A stretch of 6,462 bases of DNA from Endomicrobium sp. (GTDB lineage Bacteria > Elusimicrobiota > Endomicrobiia > Endomicrobiales > Endomicrobiaceae): assembly GCA_031264425.1 (NCBI GenBank), contig JAISDY010000040.1:1-6462 (forward strand), read 5' to 3'. A program made the translations under genes and the position numbers. A model generated the notes under the pieces. The model was not told the DNA's origin, did not search any database, and saw nothing but the letters and a program-made list of their open reading frames with translations. Of the stretch, positions 6,299 to 6,462 are shown one piece after another; position 1 is the first letter of the stretch; the number at the start of each line of letters is the position of its first letter.

Positions 6299-6462
6299 AT
6301 GACGAAATCTTGTGATACGTCCAACGAGTTCGAATTACCCAAGACATACGGCGACACCAAAGTAGTTATTCTTCCAAAAGATCCCGTTTGGATTTTTGCT
6401 TATTGGGAGTTCTCTTTTGATAAATTTGGAGAATTGTCAAGACAATACAACGGCGACTTTGA
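6299..6462 (+). CDS. DUF4912 family protein, 3' end cut by window edge
   Basis: Only the first 54 residues are visible; the frame is open to the right edge. Residues 17-38 hold YGDTKVVILPKDPVWIFAYW, which matches my recollection of the DUF4912 signature: a YG start, a hydrophobic strand, then a DP-x-W-x-x-x-YWE core. The family has no established function that I can name. No signal peptide or membrane segment is seen in this part. The ATG is supported by AAGGGA at 6285-6290, eight bases upstream, and by the promoter at 6231-6259. From memory, DUF4912 genes often lie beside glycan genes such as GH57 or glycogen enzymes, so the sequence just to the right of the window may show its role; that is inference. 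Other proteins could share this short motif, so the call should be confirmed on the full length. Confidence 0.78.
   Translation, partial: MTKSCDTSNEFELPKTYGDTKVVILPKDPVWIFAYWEFSFDKFGELSRQYNGDF

Noticed and set aside
1..6462. CRISPR arrays, tRNA or rRNA genes, insertion sequences, prophage or defence genes
   Set aside because: Reading both strands showed no repeat-spacer pattern, cloverleaf, transposase or terminal inverted repeats; nearly all the sequence is accounted for by housekeeping genes.

Overview
The window is 6.5 kb of AT-rich bacterial chromosome (GC roughly in the mid-thirties percent by eye, not computed). All genes lie on the + strand and are tightly packed. I see no mobile element, CRISPR array, tRNA, rRNA or phage gene. 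The coding sequences are conserved housekeeping enzymes with their catalytic motifs intact, so this reads as a core metabolic region rather than an accessory island. The host cannot be fixed from sequence alone. Low GC, many A/T homopolymers and a DUF4912 protein would fit a member of the Elusimicrobia (Endomicrobium-like, a gut or symbiont lineage), but that is an inference from memory of such genomes.

Layout: (1) 1-1077, the 3' four-fifths of glmM (phosphoglucosamine mutase), cut by the left edge. (2) 1095-1838, pdxJ (pyridoxine 5'-phosphate synthase). (3) 1858-3687, glmS (glutamine:fructose-6-phosphate aminotransferase). (4) 3688-3845, the longest gap inside the run, 158 bases, holding a bulged hairpin and a possible extended -10 promoter. 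(5) 3846-4181, acpS (holo-ACP synthase). (6) 4186-5022, nnrD (ADP-dependent NAD(P)H-hydrate dehydratase). (7) 5040-6185, an M20D-family amidohydrolase. (8) 6186-6298, a 113-base AT-rich spacer with a weak terminator-like signal and the best sigma70-type promoter in the window. (9) 6299 to the right edge, the start of a DUF4912 gene.

How the genes fit together: GlmS makes glucosamine-6-phosphate and GlmM converts it to glucosamine-1-phosphate, the two steps that feed UDP-GlcNAc for peptidoglycan. PdxJ makes pyridoxine 5'-phosphate, AcpS activates acyl carrier protein for lipid synthesis, and NnrD repairs damaged NAD(P)H. The glmM-pdxJ-acpS-nnr order is a familiar housekeeping arrangement in several bacterial groups; glmS sits inside it here. 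The amidohydrolase probably closes the transcription unit and the DUF4912 gene begins a new one.

I did not find convincing evidence of a previously undescribed system. The points most worth checking are the acpS leader, the interruption of the array by glmS, the uncharacterised DUF4912 gene with its own promoter, and family-motif deviations in NnrD and PdxJ.
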